Positions 1 to 7,260 of a DNA stretch of 64,000 nt are shown one piece after another. Positions within the stretch are counted from its first letter, which is position 1. Each line of letters starts with the position of its first letter. Source of the stretch: Simplicispira sedimenti (lineage in GTDB: Bacteria > Pseudomonadota > Gammaproteobacteria > Burkholderiales > Burkholderiaceae_C). Made by a program: the position numbers and the translations under genes. The DNA is taken from positions 1 through 64,000 of the forward strand of contig NZ_JAKVIJ010000010.1 of assembly GCF_022760965.1 (NCBI RefSeq), given 5' to 3'. The notes under the pieces are model-generated. The model did not search any database. It worked only from the letters and a program-made list of their open reading frames with translations, and had not been told where the DNA came from.

Positions 1-273
1 CCCCACAACAGCAAGAGCCTGACCGATTGGGGACCAAGGGGTAAAGAACCTGCAGTCGTATATCCGGCATCTGTTGTGGACTCTGTGGTGGTCCGTGCCG
101 ACATGGAATCTGCGTCACCGCGTCGCCACACGTTGCAAGCGGCAGGCAAGCTGCCGGAAGAGTTATCGGCGTAGTGCGGTGTGGGAGGAACCCGATTGGC
201 CATGATGGTCGATCAAACCCGTCGCAAGTGGTGAAGGAATTGCTGGTCTGGCGTGCTGACTGGCTGTACCGGT
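1..273. other. Unassigned left-edge segment beside the IS110 transposase
   Basis: I recognise no gene here. One forward frame is open from the window edge to a TAG at 172-174 (57 codons, no start seen) and the opposite strand is also largely open, so neither is convincing. A hairpin lies at 194-202/206-214 with a 3-nt loop. Its two non-Watson-Crick positions are G-U pairs only if the + strand is transcribed. In IS1111-type IS110 elements the non-coding stretch after the transposase carries the guide (seek/bridge) RNA, so part of this segment may belong to the IS. No half-attC is visible here, so the far end of the IS was not located. Alternatively this is a fragment of another mobile element. 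Confidence 0.3.
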
Positions 274-1356
274 TCAGTCGGGCATCGCAAAGCTCTGGCG
301 ATTCTCTTTTCTGTTCAACCGGGCTGCTTCATCGAATGGCTCGTGATCGCGCAGCGTCGCATAGCAAATGCGCGCCAGCTTGTTCGCCAGCGCGCAGGTG
401 GCCTTGTTGTGGTTGCTGCGCCCCTGCACATCCAGCGCCCAGCGGCGCACGCCCTGTATCTCCTTGCCCGCCCCTTCGGCCACCTTGGCCGCTCGCAACA
501 CACTGCGCGCACCGTGAGTGAGCAGCATGCGCAAGTAGCGGTCTCCTTTCTTGGAGATGCGGCCCAGATAGCGGCTACCGCCCGAGCTGTACTCGCGGGG
601 CGTCAGGCCAAACCAGCTGGAGAAGTGGCGTGCGTCCGCAAAGTGCGTCACATCCCCCGAGGTGGCTGCCACCATCGCGGTGGCCGTGAGCAGCCCGATA
701 CCGGGCACCGACAGCAGCAGGGTGCAGGCTGGGCTTTGCTGGGCGGCCATGCTCAACTGCCGCTCCACCTGGGCGATACGCGCTTCCAGCAAACGGATCT
801 CTTCGAGCAATTGCGAAGCCGTGTGGCGGATCAGATCAGGCACCGCCGACTGCGGATCGGCCAGTACGCGGCCGATGACTTCGATGCCGGTGCGCGCTCC
901 TACTGGAATGGCGATGCCAAACTCCCGGCAAAAGCCCCGCAGGGCATTGATACGCGAGGTGCGGGTGCCCATCCACAAGGAACGGATGCGGTGCAGCCCT
1001 TGCAGGGCCTGCTGCTCCACAGACTTTACGCGCACGGGGCGAAGATCGGAGGCACGGGCCGCTTCGAGCAAGGCCGCAGCGTCGGTGGCATCGGTCTTGT
1101 TGCGCCGCACATAGGCACGTACGTACTGGGCGGGCAGCAGGCGCACTTCAATGCCCAGGCTACCCAGCCAGCGCGCCCAGTGGTGGGCCGAGCCGCAGGC
1201 TTCCATGATGACCAGGCCCACGGATCGGTTGACAAACCAGCGCTCGAATTGCGAGCGGGTCAGGCGCTGGGTATCGACGATGTGCCATTGCTCATCGGCA
1301 ACGGCGATCTGGAAAACGGATTTGGCCAAGTCGACGGCCACGGTAGTAGCATGCAT
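274..1356 (-). CDS. IS110-family transposase
   Basis: This is a 360-aa DEDD transposase (serine-assisted recombinase) of an IS110/IS1111-type element. The N-terminal RuvC-like domain shows D9 (VAVDLAKS), E52 (IMEACG) and D89/D92 (NKTDATDAA). The C-terminal IS116/IS110/IS902 domain shows VPGIG and a conserved Ser in the FSSWFGLTP stretch. The ATG at 1356 is preferred over upstream in-frame starts because an AAGGAG lies 6 nt upstream (1368-1363) and the family N-terminus begins close to the first Asp. The frame is intact with no shift, so the element may be active. Only about 95 nt separate the start codon from the attC remnant at 1453, which fits the short 5' non-coding end of the IS1111 group. 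Confidence 0.93.
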   Translation of the reverse strand: MHATTVAVDLAKSVFQIAVADEQWHIVDTQRLTRSQFERWFVNRSVGLVIMEACGSAHHWARWLGSLGIEVRLLPAQYVRAYVRRNKTDATDAAALLEAARASDLRPVRVKSVEQQALQGLHRIRSLWMGTRTSRINALRGFCREFGIAIPVGARTGIEVIGRVLADPQSAVPDLIRHTASQLLEEIRLLEARIAQVERQLSMAAQQSPACTLLLSVPGIGLLTATAMVAATSGDVTHFADARHFSSWFGLTPREYSSGGSRYLGRISKKGDRYLRMLLTHGARSVLRAAKVAEGAGKEIQGVRRWALDVQGRSNHNKATCALANKLARICYATLRDHEPFDEAARLNRKENRQSFAMPD

Positions 1357-1450
1357 GTCGGACTCCTTTCGTTTGAAGACCTGATCCCCACGCCAATGAA
1401 GACCAGTGCGCCAATTTCGCGCAAACAAACGGGGGAGTCCATCCCATCAT
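274..1450 (-). mobile_element. IS110 (IS1111-type) insertion sequence next to an attC site
   Basis: The right boundary is set near 1450 because integron attC sequence begins at about 1451-1453. The left boundary is given as the transposase stop only for convenience; the true end lies further left, possibly outside the window. IS110 elements make no target-site duplication and have no normal terminal inverted repeats, so the ends cannot be found by that route. A GGAGTCC/GGACTCC pair near 1361 and 1435 is the only repeat noted at this end. Adjacency to attC matches the known IS1111-attC group, which targets integron cassette recombination sites. Group membership is inferred from position, not from sequence comparison. 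Confidence 0.6.
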
Positions 1451-1452
1451 CC

Positions 1453-1496
1453 AAGCCGACGCCGCTTCGCGGCGCGGCTTAACTCAGGTGTTATGC
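1453..1496 (+). other. attC: Right part of an attC site, interrupted by the IS110 element
   Basis: The sequence folds as AAGCCG (1453-1458), an unpaired A at 1459, CGCCG (1460-1464), loop CTTCG, CGGCG (1470-1474) and CGGCTT (1475-1480). It is followed by an L'-like box and the R' core site GTTATGC (1490-1496). The unpaired base within the stem is characteristic of attC hairpins. The expected R'' and spacer on the left are missing; IS110 sequence stands there instead. Integrase would cut after the G at 1490. Confidence 0.8.
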
Positions 1497-1552
1497 ATCA
1501 TGCGCGCCTTGATCCCCACGTTCATCTTTGCTTTTGACAGTTCGGGTGGCAC

Positions 1553-1867
1553 ATGAGTAGATGCCACTACATCGGCGACTTATTCGAGGTAGAACCGGAA
1601 CAGTATGGTCTGCGCGGCGATACATACCTGTGGATGGAAATGCACGAACATTTTTCTGAAATCCCGCGCCCCACAACCACTTCAGAACTTGAAGACCAAG
1701 TGGCACAAGCATTTCTGTTGCTCACCGGCCTTCCCATGTCGACCCCAGAATCGTTTCGCGTTGAACGATTTGCACATGGGGGAATTTCCAGCGGCTTTGT
1801 TTCTCCTGGATTCTGGCGTGGGCGTGCTATGGCACTAATCAAGAAAAGGTGCGCTGAGTCACAATAA
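1553..1867 (+). CDS. Hypothetical cassette-encoded protein, 104 aa
   Basis: I do not recognise this protein. It is soluble-looking and acidic in its first half (HYIGDLFEVEPEQYG), with a central helix-prone segment rich in L and A and a basic C-terminus (KKRCAESQ). It has no signal peptide or membrane segment. The ATG at 1553 lies 62 nt inside the cassette with a weak G-rich (cgggtgg) ribosome site upstream. The stop lies 59 nt before the start of the nuclease-like gene, and no attC separates the two, so both share one cassette and probably one transcript. Confidence 0.6.
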   Translation: MSRCHYIGDLFEVEPEQYGLRGDTYLWMEMHEHFSEIPRPTTTSELEDQVAQAFLLLTGLPMSTPESFRVERFAHGGISSGFVSPGFWRGRAMALIKKRCAESQ

Positions 1868-1926
1868 TTTTCCGGAAGTGCGGAGGTTAGTTCAGCGTCA
1901 TGAGGTTATCAATCAGCGGAGGAATC

Positions 1927-2643
1927 ATGCGAATCGGAACCTGGAACGTAGAGTATGCAGACGAGTCGAGGCTCGATTCATTGCGGCAGGTACTTGCCAA
2001 CAATAGCGCCGACATATGGGTTCTCACCGAGACCCATGACGATCTTGTTCCTGCAAATTGCGCCAATGTTGTCCACTCGGAACCACGACCGAAGAACTGG
2101 TGGAAAATTCGGCCGGGGAGTCGCTGGGTCTCGATTTGGAGCAAGTACCCGATTATCAAAAGACTAGTGCTTGATTCAGGCGACAACGAGCGCTCGGTGA
2201 TGGCGTTGATTGATCTCGGGGAAACGAAATCATTGCTGGTCTACGGAACGGTTCTTCCTTGGAAAGACGACCGAAAAATTGCTGGCTGGTCGGAGCATGA
2301 GCGAATCATTCCAATGCAAGGTGCTGAGTGGTTGGAACTACGAGAGAACTACCCGGACACCCCACTGTGAATCGCCGGCGACCTAAATACCGATATGGCA
2401 GACGGTCGCCGTTACGGCTCAAAGCTGGGAATTGCAGCTTTACGAACTGCTTTTTCTAGCGTTGGGGTCTTTTGCGCGACGGAGCCTGAGCGTTTTCCAG
2501 CAGGACTCTTGCCGATCCTGCCTATTGATCATATCGCGCTGCCAGTCGAGTGGGCAAACATCACTTCGGTTGTCGCCGCATGGCCCGCTGACAAAGCGAA
2601 TCTTTCTGATCATAGTGGTATGGTGGTTGAAGTCGCAGTGTGA
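1927..2643 (+). pseudogene. Endonuclease/exonuclease/phosphatase-family gene broken by an in-frame TGA
   Basis: The frame encodes an EEP-superfamily metal-dependent phosphoesterase. It shows GTWNVE near the start (metal-binding Asn), VLTETHDD (metal-binding Glu), IAGDLNTD (Asp/Asn pair) and a C-terminal SDHSG (catalytic Asp-His). A TGA at 2368-2370 falls exactly before IAGDLNTD, and the same frame continues without any shift to 2643. The upstream product would be 147 aa and would lack half of the active site. The ATG at 1927 is chosen because GGAGGA (1918-1923) precedes it; an ATT-type start 27 nt earlier is less likely. No selenocysteine element is apparent, so this is read as a nonsense mutation. 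Confidence 0.75.
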
Positions 2644-2677
2644 TTGGTCATGCACCCTCACAGATACCAAAAATGCT

Positions 2678-2747
2678 GCATAACCCGGCAGTCCACACGG
2701 ACGCTGCGCGATAAAGCCGCGCAGCGCCGGTGACTTCTACGTTGGAC
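2678..2747 (+). other. attC: attC site of the complete cassette
   Basis: R'' is GCATAAC (2678-2684), the central stem is GCTGCGCG (2703-2710) paired with CGCGCAGC (2718-2725) around the loop ATAAAGC, and the site ends in the R' core GTTGGAC (2741-2747), which matches GTTRRRY. The length of 70 bp is normal for attC. The R' box differs from the complement of R'', as expected when its last six bases belong to the next cassette. Confidence 0.85.
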
Positions 2748-2762
2748 GCCGAGAGATACCAG

Positions 2763-2996
2763 ATGAAACTGGACACAGAACGTATTGACCAAGCGGTTCT
2801 GGCGCTTCTGCGTCTGGGGCTTCACGACGGAACCCGTGCGTGGAAGTCGTTCGATTGGGATGCCATGGCGCGGCTGCATGAAAAGGGCTACATCTCCGAT
2901 CCAGTGGGAAAGGAAAAGTCCATCGCGTTCACCGATGAAGGTCTTCGTCAGTCGGAGCAGTTGCTCAAAGCCCTGTTCGCTGAACCAGACAAATGA
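2763..2996 (+). CDS. DUF6429 family protein, last cassette of the array
   Basis: This 77-aa protein resembles the small DUF6429 family often carried by integron cassettes: an N-terminal MKLDTERIDQAVLALL helix, a KSFDWDAMARLHEKGYI core and a LTDEG-like (FTDEG) segment before a C-terminal helix. The function is unknown. The start is placed at 2763, 21 nt inside the cassette that begins with TTGGAC at 2742. The expected attC of this cassette, with an R'' box GTCCAAC, is not present in the 98 nt before the next gene, so the array is truncated here and joined to ordinary chromosome. Confidence 0.7.
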   Translation: MKLDTERIDQAVLALLRLGLHDGTRAWKSFDWDAMARLHEKGYISDPVGKEKSIAFTDEGLRQSEQLLKALFAEPDK

Positions 2997-3094
2997 ACGC
3001 ATGAACCCGTTGTGGCGCGTTGCTACGAAGCCATGCGTGGCTGGGCGGCAATGCACAATGGGCGCTTGCCCCATGCCTTTTGAAAGCGATTGCC

Positions 3095-3739
3095 ATGCCC
3101 TCCATCGAAACCCTTGTCACCTTCTTTGGTGTTGCGGTTGTTCTGGCGCTGACGCCGGGGCCGGACAACATTTTTGTGCTGGTCCAGTCGGTGCAGCGGG
3201 GCTGGCGCCTGGGGCTGGCCGTGGTGTTGGGTTTGTGCCTTGGCATCGTGGGCCACACGGCCGCTGTGGCGCTGGGCTTGGCGGCGGTGTTTGCGGCATC
3301 CAGCATGGCATTCACGGTGCTCAAGTTCTGCGGGGCGGCCTACCTGGCGTGGTTGGCCTGGCAGGCGTTGCGTGCCCCCGCGGCCACGGCGCAAGGGCCC
3401 GAAGGCTCGGCACCCGCAACCCAGGCGCCGGGCTGGTGGAAGATGGTGGGCCGGGGCATCGTGATGAACCTCACCAATCCCAAGGTGCTGATCTTCTTCC
3501 TGGCCTTTCTGCCGCAGTTTGCCGACCCTGCGCGGGGTAGCGTGGCGCTGCAACTGATGGTGCTGGGCCTGGTGTTCATGCTGGCCACCATGCTGGTGTT
3601 CGGTGCCGTTGCCTGCTTCTCGGGCGTGTTCGGCACGCTGCTGATGCGGTCGGCGCGGGCACAAACGCTGCTCAACCGCGTGGCAGGGCTGGTGTTCCTG
3701 GGGCTGGCGGTCCGGCTGGCCACGGCGCAGCGCAATTGA
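3095..3739 (+). CDS. LysE/RhtB-family amino-acid exporter
   Basis: This 214-aa inner-membrane protein has about six hydrophobic segments. The family signature LTPGPDN is at residues 19-25 and the second half carries NLTNPKVLIFFLAFLPQF, another LysE/RhtB hallmark. Members export amino acids or homoserine-lactone-like compounds; the substrate cannot be told from sequence. The ATG at 3095 places the signature at the usual distance from the N-terminus. The gene stands alone: the cassette array ends just upstream and a repeat element lies downstream. Confidence 0.85.
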   Translation: MPSIETLVTFFGVAVVLALTPGPDNIFVLVQSVQRGWRLGLAVVLGLCLGIVGHTAAVALGLAAVFAASSMAFTVLKFCGAAYLAWLAWQALRAPAATAQGPEGSAPATQAPGWWKMVGRGIVMNLTNPKVLIFFLAFLPQFADPARGSVALQLMVLGLVFMLATMLVFGAVACFSGVFGTLLMRSARAQTLLNRVAGLVFLGLAVRLATAQRN

Positions 3740-3742
3740 TTC

Positions 3743-3797
3743 GCTATCAAAAACATAGCTACTTGCGCATGTAGTAAGGGCGCTGGGGCCCATTTTC
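3743..3797 (+). repeat. Comamonadaceae-type GCTAT intergenic repeat, copy 1
   Basis: The first module is GCTATcaaaaacATAGCT, followed by acTTGCGC, a variable centre and GGCGCTGGGGCCCATTTT. The first arm is a small inverted repeat and the second is a G/C hairpin ending in Ts, so the element could end transcription of the LysE gene. It is one of about ten related copies in the window. Confidence 0.8.
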
Positions 3798-3933
3798 GTT
3801 CAATATTCCGCAGCGCAACAATTTCTTGCACATTGGATGGCCTGTGACCGGGGTTAAGGGCCCGCTCGCTGGTACGCTCGCCGGTTCTTCGGGGCCGAGG
3901 GGGCTCCGGGGCTGATTTGGGAGGGATCCATCC

Positions 3934-5400
3934 ATGAACAAGAAAATTGCCTTGGGCTCTGCGGTCGTACTGCTGGGCGCCTTGTATGGCGGTGCTACCT
4001 GGTATGCCGGCGAGCGGGCGCAGCAGCGTTACCAGGAGGCCCTGGAAGTGGTACGCAAGGTGATGGGCGCCGATGGCGTGGTGTCGCAGCAGTACCAGCG
4101 GGGCTTCTGGACCTCGCAGGCCCAGACCGTGCTGCAGTGGACGCCCCCCGCCGAGCCTGCCGAGGACGGCGCGGCCCCGGTGCCCGCAACCCCGCTGCGC
4201 TTGCGCCTGGACAGCACCGTGCGCCATGGCCCGCTGGCGGGCTTCAGGCTGGCTGCTGCCGTGGTCGAAACGCGCATGGCCCTGGACGGCCTGGACGAGC
4301 ACGCGCGCAAGCTGCTGGAGCGCACCAGCGCCCCCACCCTGACGGTGGTGCACCACTGGACGGGCAGCAACGACCTGGTGCTGGACGTGCCTGCTGGAGA
4401 GGTGTCCGAGGGCGAAAACCTGATCCGCTGGAAGGCGCTGCGCTACGACATGGCGCTCAGCGCCGATCGCACGCGCCTGCGCGGCGACATGCAGTGGCCC
4501 GAGCTGACCTTGCGCGTCCACGAAGACCCGAAGGAAGCGCTGGCCGATGACGAGGACGAGGCAGGCCAGGAGCCCGAGGTGGCCTCCACCATGGCCATGG
4601 CCTTTGTGGGGCTGCGTGGTGATTTCGATGTGCGCATCGAAGACGGTCTGTGGCTGCTGGCGCCGGGCACCTCGCAGGGCCGCCTCGACAAGCTGACAGT
4701 GGAGCTGCAAGAGCAGGGCGCCCAACCCAAGGCGCTGGTGGCCTTGCAGGACATGGACTTCAAGGCCGCCATCGAGCGCAAGGACGCCGTGTTCGGCTGG
4801 AACGTGACCATGCAGTCCAAGGGCAAGATCGGCCCCATGGCGCTGGACAGCTTCAGCCTGCGTGAGGAGGTAAGCCGCATCGATGTGGAAGCCGTGCGCC
4901 TGTTCCAGCAGGCCCTGGTGGGCGCCTACCGCGCCAGCGCGGCGGCCGATGCCAAGGCCGCCTTCGCGCCCGAGGCGCCGTGGCTGGCCACCCTGGCCCA
5001 GGCTGCGCCGCGCCTGCTGGCGGCGCTGCCCGCCTATGCCGTGGAAATCAAGGCGACCGTGGGTGGCAAGGAAGGCAGCCTGAAATACGGGGCCCAGATC
5101 AAGAGCGCGCCAGACCAGACCCTGGTGGAGGAAAGAGGCTGGGGCCCTGCGCTGCTGAAGCACAGTGCGCTGGACGCCAGCGTGCGCCTGCCCAAGGCCT
5201 GGATCCCCCTCATCGCCGAGGCCGTGGGCAAGCCGGTGCCGGCGCCGGACGAATTGAACGCATTGCTGGGCATGGCGCAGGCCCAGGGCTTTTTGACCCA
5301 GGAGACCGACCATATCGCCAGCAGCGTGCAGGTCGATGCGGGGCAGGTGCGCCTCAACGGCAAGACCATGCAGATGCCGCAACTGGGCGGGGCGCAGTAA
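3934..5400 (+). CDS. YdgA-like DUF945 family protein
   Basis: This 488-aa protein begins with a basic MNKK followed by a hydrophobic segment at about residues 5-25, consistent with a signal anchor that places the rest in the periplasm. The N-terminal YAGERAQQRYQEAL and the repeated beta-rich body match the DUF945/YdgA family, whose role in the cell envelope is not well defined. The length is close to the family norm of about 500 aa. An acidic patch (DDEDEAGQEPE) lies near the middle. The gene is monocistronic, with repeat copy 1 upstream and the ferredoxin gene 121 nt downstream. The family assignment is by recognition; the function is unknown. Confidence 0.75.
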   Translation: MNKKIALGSAVVLLGALYGGATWYAGERAQQRYQEALEVVRKVMGADGVVSQQYQRGFWTSQAQTVLQWTPPAEPAEDGAAPVPATPLRLRLDSTVRHGPLAGFRLAAAVVETRMALDGLDEHARKLLERTSAPTLTVVHHWTGSNDLVLDVPAGEVSEGENLIRWKALRYDMALSADRTRLRGDMQWPELTLRVHEDPKEALADDEDEAGQEPEVASTMAMAFVGLRGDFDVRIEDGLWLLAPGTSQGRLDKLTVELQEQGAQPKALVALQDMDFKAAIERKDAVFGWNVTMQSKGKIGPMALDSFSLREEVSRIDVEAVRLFQQALVGAYRASAAADAKAAFAPEAPWLATLAQAAPRLLAALPAYAVEIKATVGGKEGSLKYGAQIKSAPDQTLVEERGWGPALLKHSALDASVRLPKAWIPLIAEAVGKPVPAPDELNALLGMAQAQGFLTQETDHIASSVQVDAGQVRLNGKTMQMPQLGGAQ

Positions 5401-5521
5401 AAGGCCCCTCTGCCTGGCGGTGCCCTACTGCCAGGCAGGGTATCGGCGGCGCGCGATAATGGCGCCCCGGGCCGCTGCGGGCATGACAGACATGCGCAGG
5501 CCCGGTCTTGCGGAGCGCTCC

Positions 5522-5785
5522 ATGGCATTGATGATCACCGACGAATGCATCAACTGTGATGTCTGCGAACCCGAGTGCCCCAACCAGGCCATCTATCTGG
5601 GTGAAAAGATCTATGAGATCGACCCCAGCAAATGCACCGAATGCGTGGGGCATTTTGACGAACCCCAGTGCATGCAGGTCTGCCCTGTGTCCTGCATTCC
5701 GGTCGATCCCCAGCACGTAGAAAGCCGCGAAACCCTGTGGCAAAAATTCCACCGCCTCCAGGCGGCGGTGCGGATTGGTGACTGA
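5522..5785 (+). CDS. yfhL: YfhL-family 4Fe-4S dicluster ferredoxin
   Basis: This 87-aa cytoplasmic electron carrier has two cluster motifs. C9-x2-C12-x2-C15-x3-C19-P is regular. C38-x2-C41-x8-C50-x3-C54-P has the eight-residue insertion typical of the YfhL/Alv group, and an extra C58 follows. The start at 5522 is set by MALMITDECINC, the usual beginning of this family. It is convergent with pth; repeat copy 2 lies between them. The redox partner is not indicated by the neighbours. Confidence 0.93.
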   Translation: MALMITDECINCDVCEPECPNQAIYLGEKIYEIDPSKCTECVGHFDEPQCMQVCPVSCIPVDPQHVESRETLWQKFHRLQAAVRIGD

Positions 5786-5794
5786 TGGGTGCTC

Positions 5795-5846
5795 AATGGC
5801 CTGTGGCGCCCGTCCAATAAGCGCAATGCGCTCCTAAATTTATAGC
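5795..5846 (-). repeat. GCTAT intergenic repeat, copy 2 (reverse orientation)
   Basis: Read on the minus strand it begins GCTATaaatttaggagc and continues to GCGC, GGGCGCC and an ATTGAG tail. It is degenerate compared with other copies; the first inverted repeat is imperfect. It fills the gap between the convergent ferredoxin and pth genes. Confidence 0.6.
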
Positions 5847-5847
5847 G

Positions 5848-6474
5848 TCAGACGCTGGCTTCAGGGGCGCCCGTGGCGGGGCGTGGCGGCTTGGGGCGCG
5901 GGGCCTTGGTGGTGTGTACCAGCAGCGTGGCCTTGTCCATGTCCCCGGCCAGCAGGGCGGGCCAGGCCTTCAGGCTGTGGGTGATGCTGTCTTCGATGAG
6001 TGTGCGCTGGTCGGAGGCCGGTTTCTTGAGCACCCAGTTTGCCACCTCGGACTTGTCGCCTGGGTGGCCAATGCCGATGCGCAGGCGCCAGTAGTCGGGT
6101 GAGCCCAGTTGTGCGTGGATGTCGCGCAGGCCGTTGTGCCCGGCGTGGCCGCCACCGCGCTTGAGTTTGACCTGCCCTGGGGCGATGTCCAGTTCGTCGT
6201 GCGCCACCAGAATTTCCTCGGGTGCGATCTTGAAGAAACGCGCCAGTGCGGCCACCGATTTGCCCGACAGGTTCATGTAGGTCTGTGGCTCCAGCAGCCA
6301 CACATGCTGGCCGTGCACCGTGGCGCGTGCCGCCAGGCCCCAGTAGCCGCGCTCGGGTTGCAGCTGTACCTTGAGTTCGCGCGCCAGCGCGTCGATCCAC
6401 CAGAACCCTGCGTTGTGGCGGGTGGCTTCGTATTCGGACCCTGGATTGCCCAGGCCCACAAAGAGCTTGATCAT
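5848..6474 (-). CDS. pth: Peptidyl-tRNA hydrolase
   Basis: This 208-aa esterase releases peptides from peptidyl-tRNA dropped by the ribosome. The catalytic His is H20 in TRHNAGFW; the supporting TYMNLSGKS (Asn) and AHDELDI (Asp) motifs are present, as is KRGGGHAGHNGL. The start MIKLFVGLGNPG is the family's usual N-terminus. The C-terminus has a proline/lysine-rich extension (KAPRPKPPRP) beyond the fold. It is the last gene of the prs-rplY-pth series, separated from rplY by a strong hairpin. Confidence 0.97.
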   Translation of the reverse strand: MIKLFVGLGNPGSEYEATRHNAGFWWIDALARELKVQLQPERGYWGLAARATVHGQHVWLLEPQTYMNLSGKSVAALARFFKIAPEEILVAHDELDIAPGQVKLKRGGGHAGHNGLRDIHAQLGSPDYWRLRIGIGHPGDKSEVANWVLKKPASDQRTLIEDSITHSLKAWPALLAGDMDKATLLVHTTKAPRPKPPRPATGAPEASV

Positions 6475-6503
6475 GGCTGCAATTATCAGATGGCACAAAA
6501 GCC

Positions 6504-6529
6504 AACGGCCCACGCAAAGGTGGGCCGTT
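6504..6529 (-). terminator. Strong hairpin between rplY and pth
   Basis: A perfect 10-bp stem AACGGCCCAC (6504-6513) / GTGGGCCGTT (6520-6529) encloses a 6-nt loop. On the minus strand it is followed by GGCTTTTG, a short interrupted T-run, so it may end or attenuate rplY transcription before pth. Confidence 0.6.
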
Positions 6530-6578
6530 GTGCACAGGGCAGCCACACAGGGGTGACTGCCGGGGCTGTGAGCAAGAA

Positions 6579-7211
6579 TTACTTCTTGCCCTTGCCCTTG
6601 CCCTTGGCGGGGGCGGCAGCGGCGTCTGCGGCAGGGGCAGCAACTTCCACGGCCGGGGCCACCACGGAGACCAGAACGGGGTTGTTCTTGGCGCCACGGG
6701 TCACCGCGCTCACGCCCTTGGGCAGCTTGATGTCCTTGAGGTGCAGGGAAACGTTCTTCTGCAGGTTGGACAGGTCCACGGCGATGAATTCGGGCAGGTC
6801 CGAAGGCATGCAGGAAACGTCCAATTCGGTCATCACGGGGGTGACCAGGCACTTGTCCACCTTGACGGCGGGCGACTCTTCAGCGCCGCTGTAGTGCAGG
6901 GGCACCTTCATATGCAGCTTGGTCTTTTCGTCCACGCGCTGGAAGTCGATGTGCAGCACCAGTTGCTTGAAGGGGTGGTATTGCACGTCGCGCAGCAGCA
7001 CCTTGCTGGTCTGGCCGTTCAGTTCCATGTCCAGCACGCTGGAGTGGAAGGCTTCTTTCTTCAGGGCGTGCCACAGGGCGTTGTGGTCCACTTCGATGGC
7101 CACGGGCTGGGCGCCAGCGCCATAAACGATACCGGGCGTACGGCCCGAATTGCGCAGGCGGCGGCTCGCACCCGTGCCTTGCTTGGCGCGCTCAAAAGCG
7201 ACGAATTGCAT
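6579..7211 (-). CDS. rplY: 50S ribosomal protein L25/CTC (bL25)
   Basis: This 210-aa protein is the long CTC form: an N-terminal 5S-rRNA-binding L25 domain (FVAFERAKQGTGASRRLRNSG), a C-terminal TL5-like beta domain, and an Ala/Lys-rich tail ending in repeated GK. The ATG at 7211 was chosen because MQFVAFERA fits the family start and a GGAG lies about 7 nt upstream; the frame is open further upstream without support. The gene lies directly downstream of prs, a common betaproteobacterial order, with the prs terminator between them. Confidence 0.95.
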   Translation of the reverse strand: MQFVAFERAKQGTGASRRLRNSGRTPGIVYGAGAQPVAIEVDHNALWHALKKEAFHSSVLDMELNGQTSKVLLRDVQYHPFKQLVLHIDFQRVDEKTKLHMKVPLHYSGAEESPAVKVDKCLVTPVMTELDVSCMPSDLPEFIAVDLSNLQKNVSLHLKDIKLPKGVSAVTRGAKNNPVLVSVVAPAVEVAAPAADAAAAPAKGKGKGKK

Positions 7212-7260
7212 GAGGATTCTCCGTTCGAGGAGCACCGCGACCAGTGCCACCTCCGTTTGA

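Larger units (their letters stand above)
1491..2741 (+). mobile_element. Complete integron gene cassette (about 1.25 kb, two genes)
   Basis: In an inserted cassette the first bases after the upstream G and the R'' box of its own attC are reverse complements, because they meet when the cassette circularises. Here the junction GTTATGC (1490-1496) is the exact reverse complement of GCATAAC (2678-2684). The segment between is therefore one cassette and not two. It contains the 104-aa gene at 1553 and the broken nuclease/phosphatase gene at 1927. Two-gene cassettes are less usual. The content is visibly more A+T-rich than the flanking chromosome. Confidence 0.8.

Noticed and set aside
74..92. GTGGACTC as the far inverted repeat of the IS110 element
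   Set aside because: Only seven bases match the GGACTC/GAGTCC sequence near the other end, and no attC half lies beyond it, so it cannot define the IS boundary.
1..174. A 57-codon open frame at the left edge as a gene fragment
   Set aside because: The opposite strand is also largely open, no motif is recognised and there is no start codon in view; it is described only as an unassigned segment.
1..250. Group II intron (attC-type) remnant
   Set aside because: The position next to an attC suggested it, but no domain V hairpin or reverse transcriptase motif could be found; kept only as a possibility for computational folding.
1868..1926. A second attC between the two genes of the cassette
   Set aside because: GTTAGTT occurs at 1886 but there is no paired R'' box or central palindrome, and the outer boxes already define one cassette.
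2368..2370. TGA as a selenocysteine codon in the EEP protein
   Set aside because: The position precedes a metal-site motif rather than replacing a Cys, no SECIS-like hairpin is apparent just downstream, and EEP enzymes are not known to be selenoproteins.
3340..5382. Very long antisense open frames over the DUF945, TRAP, metG, FtsX-like and other genes
   Set aside because: They are shadows caused by high G+C; they lack ribosome sites and recognisable domains, while the sense strand encodes complete known families.
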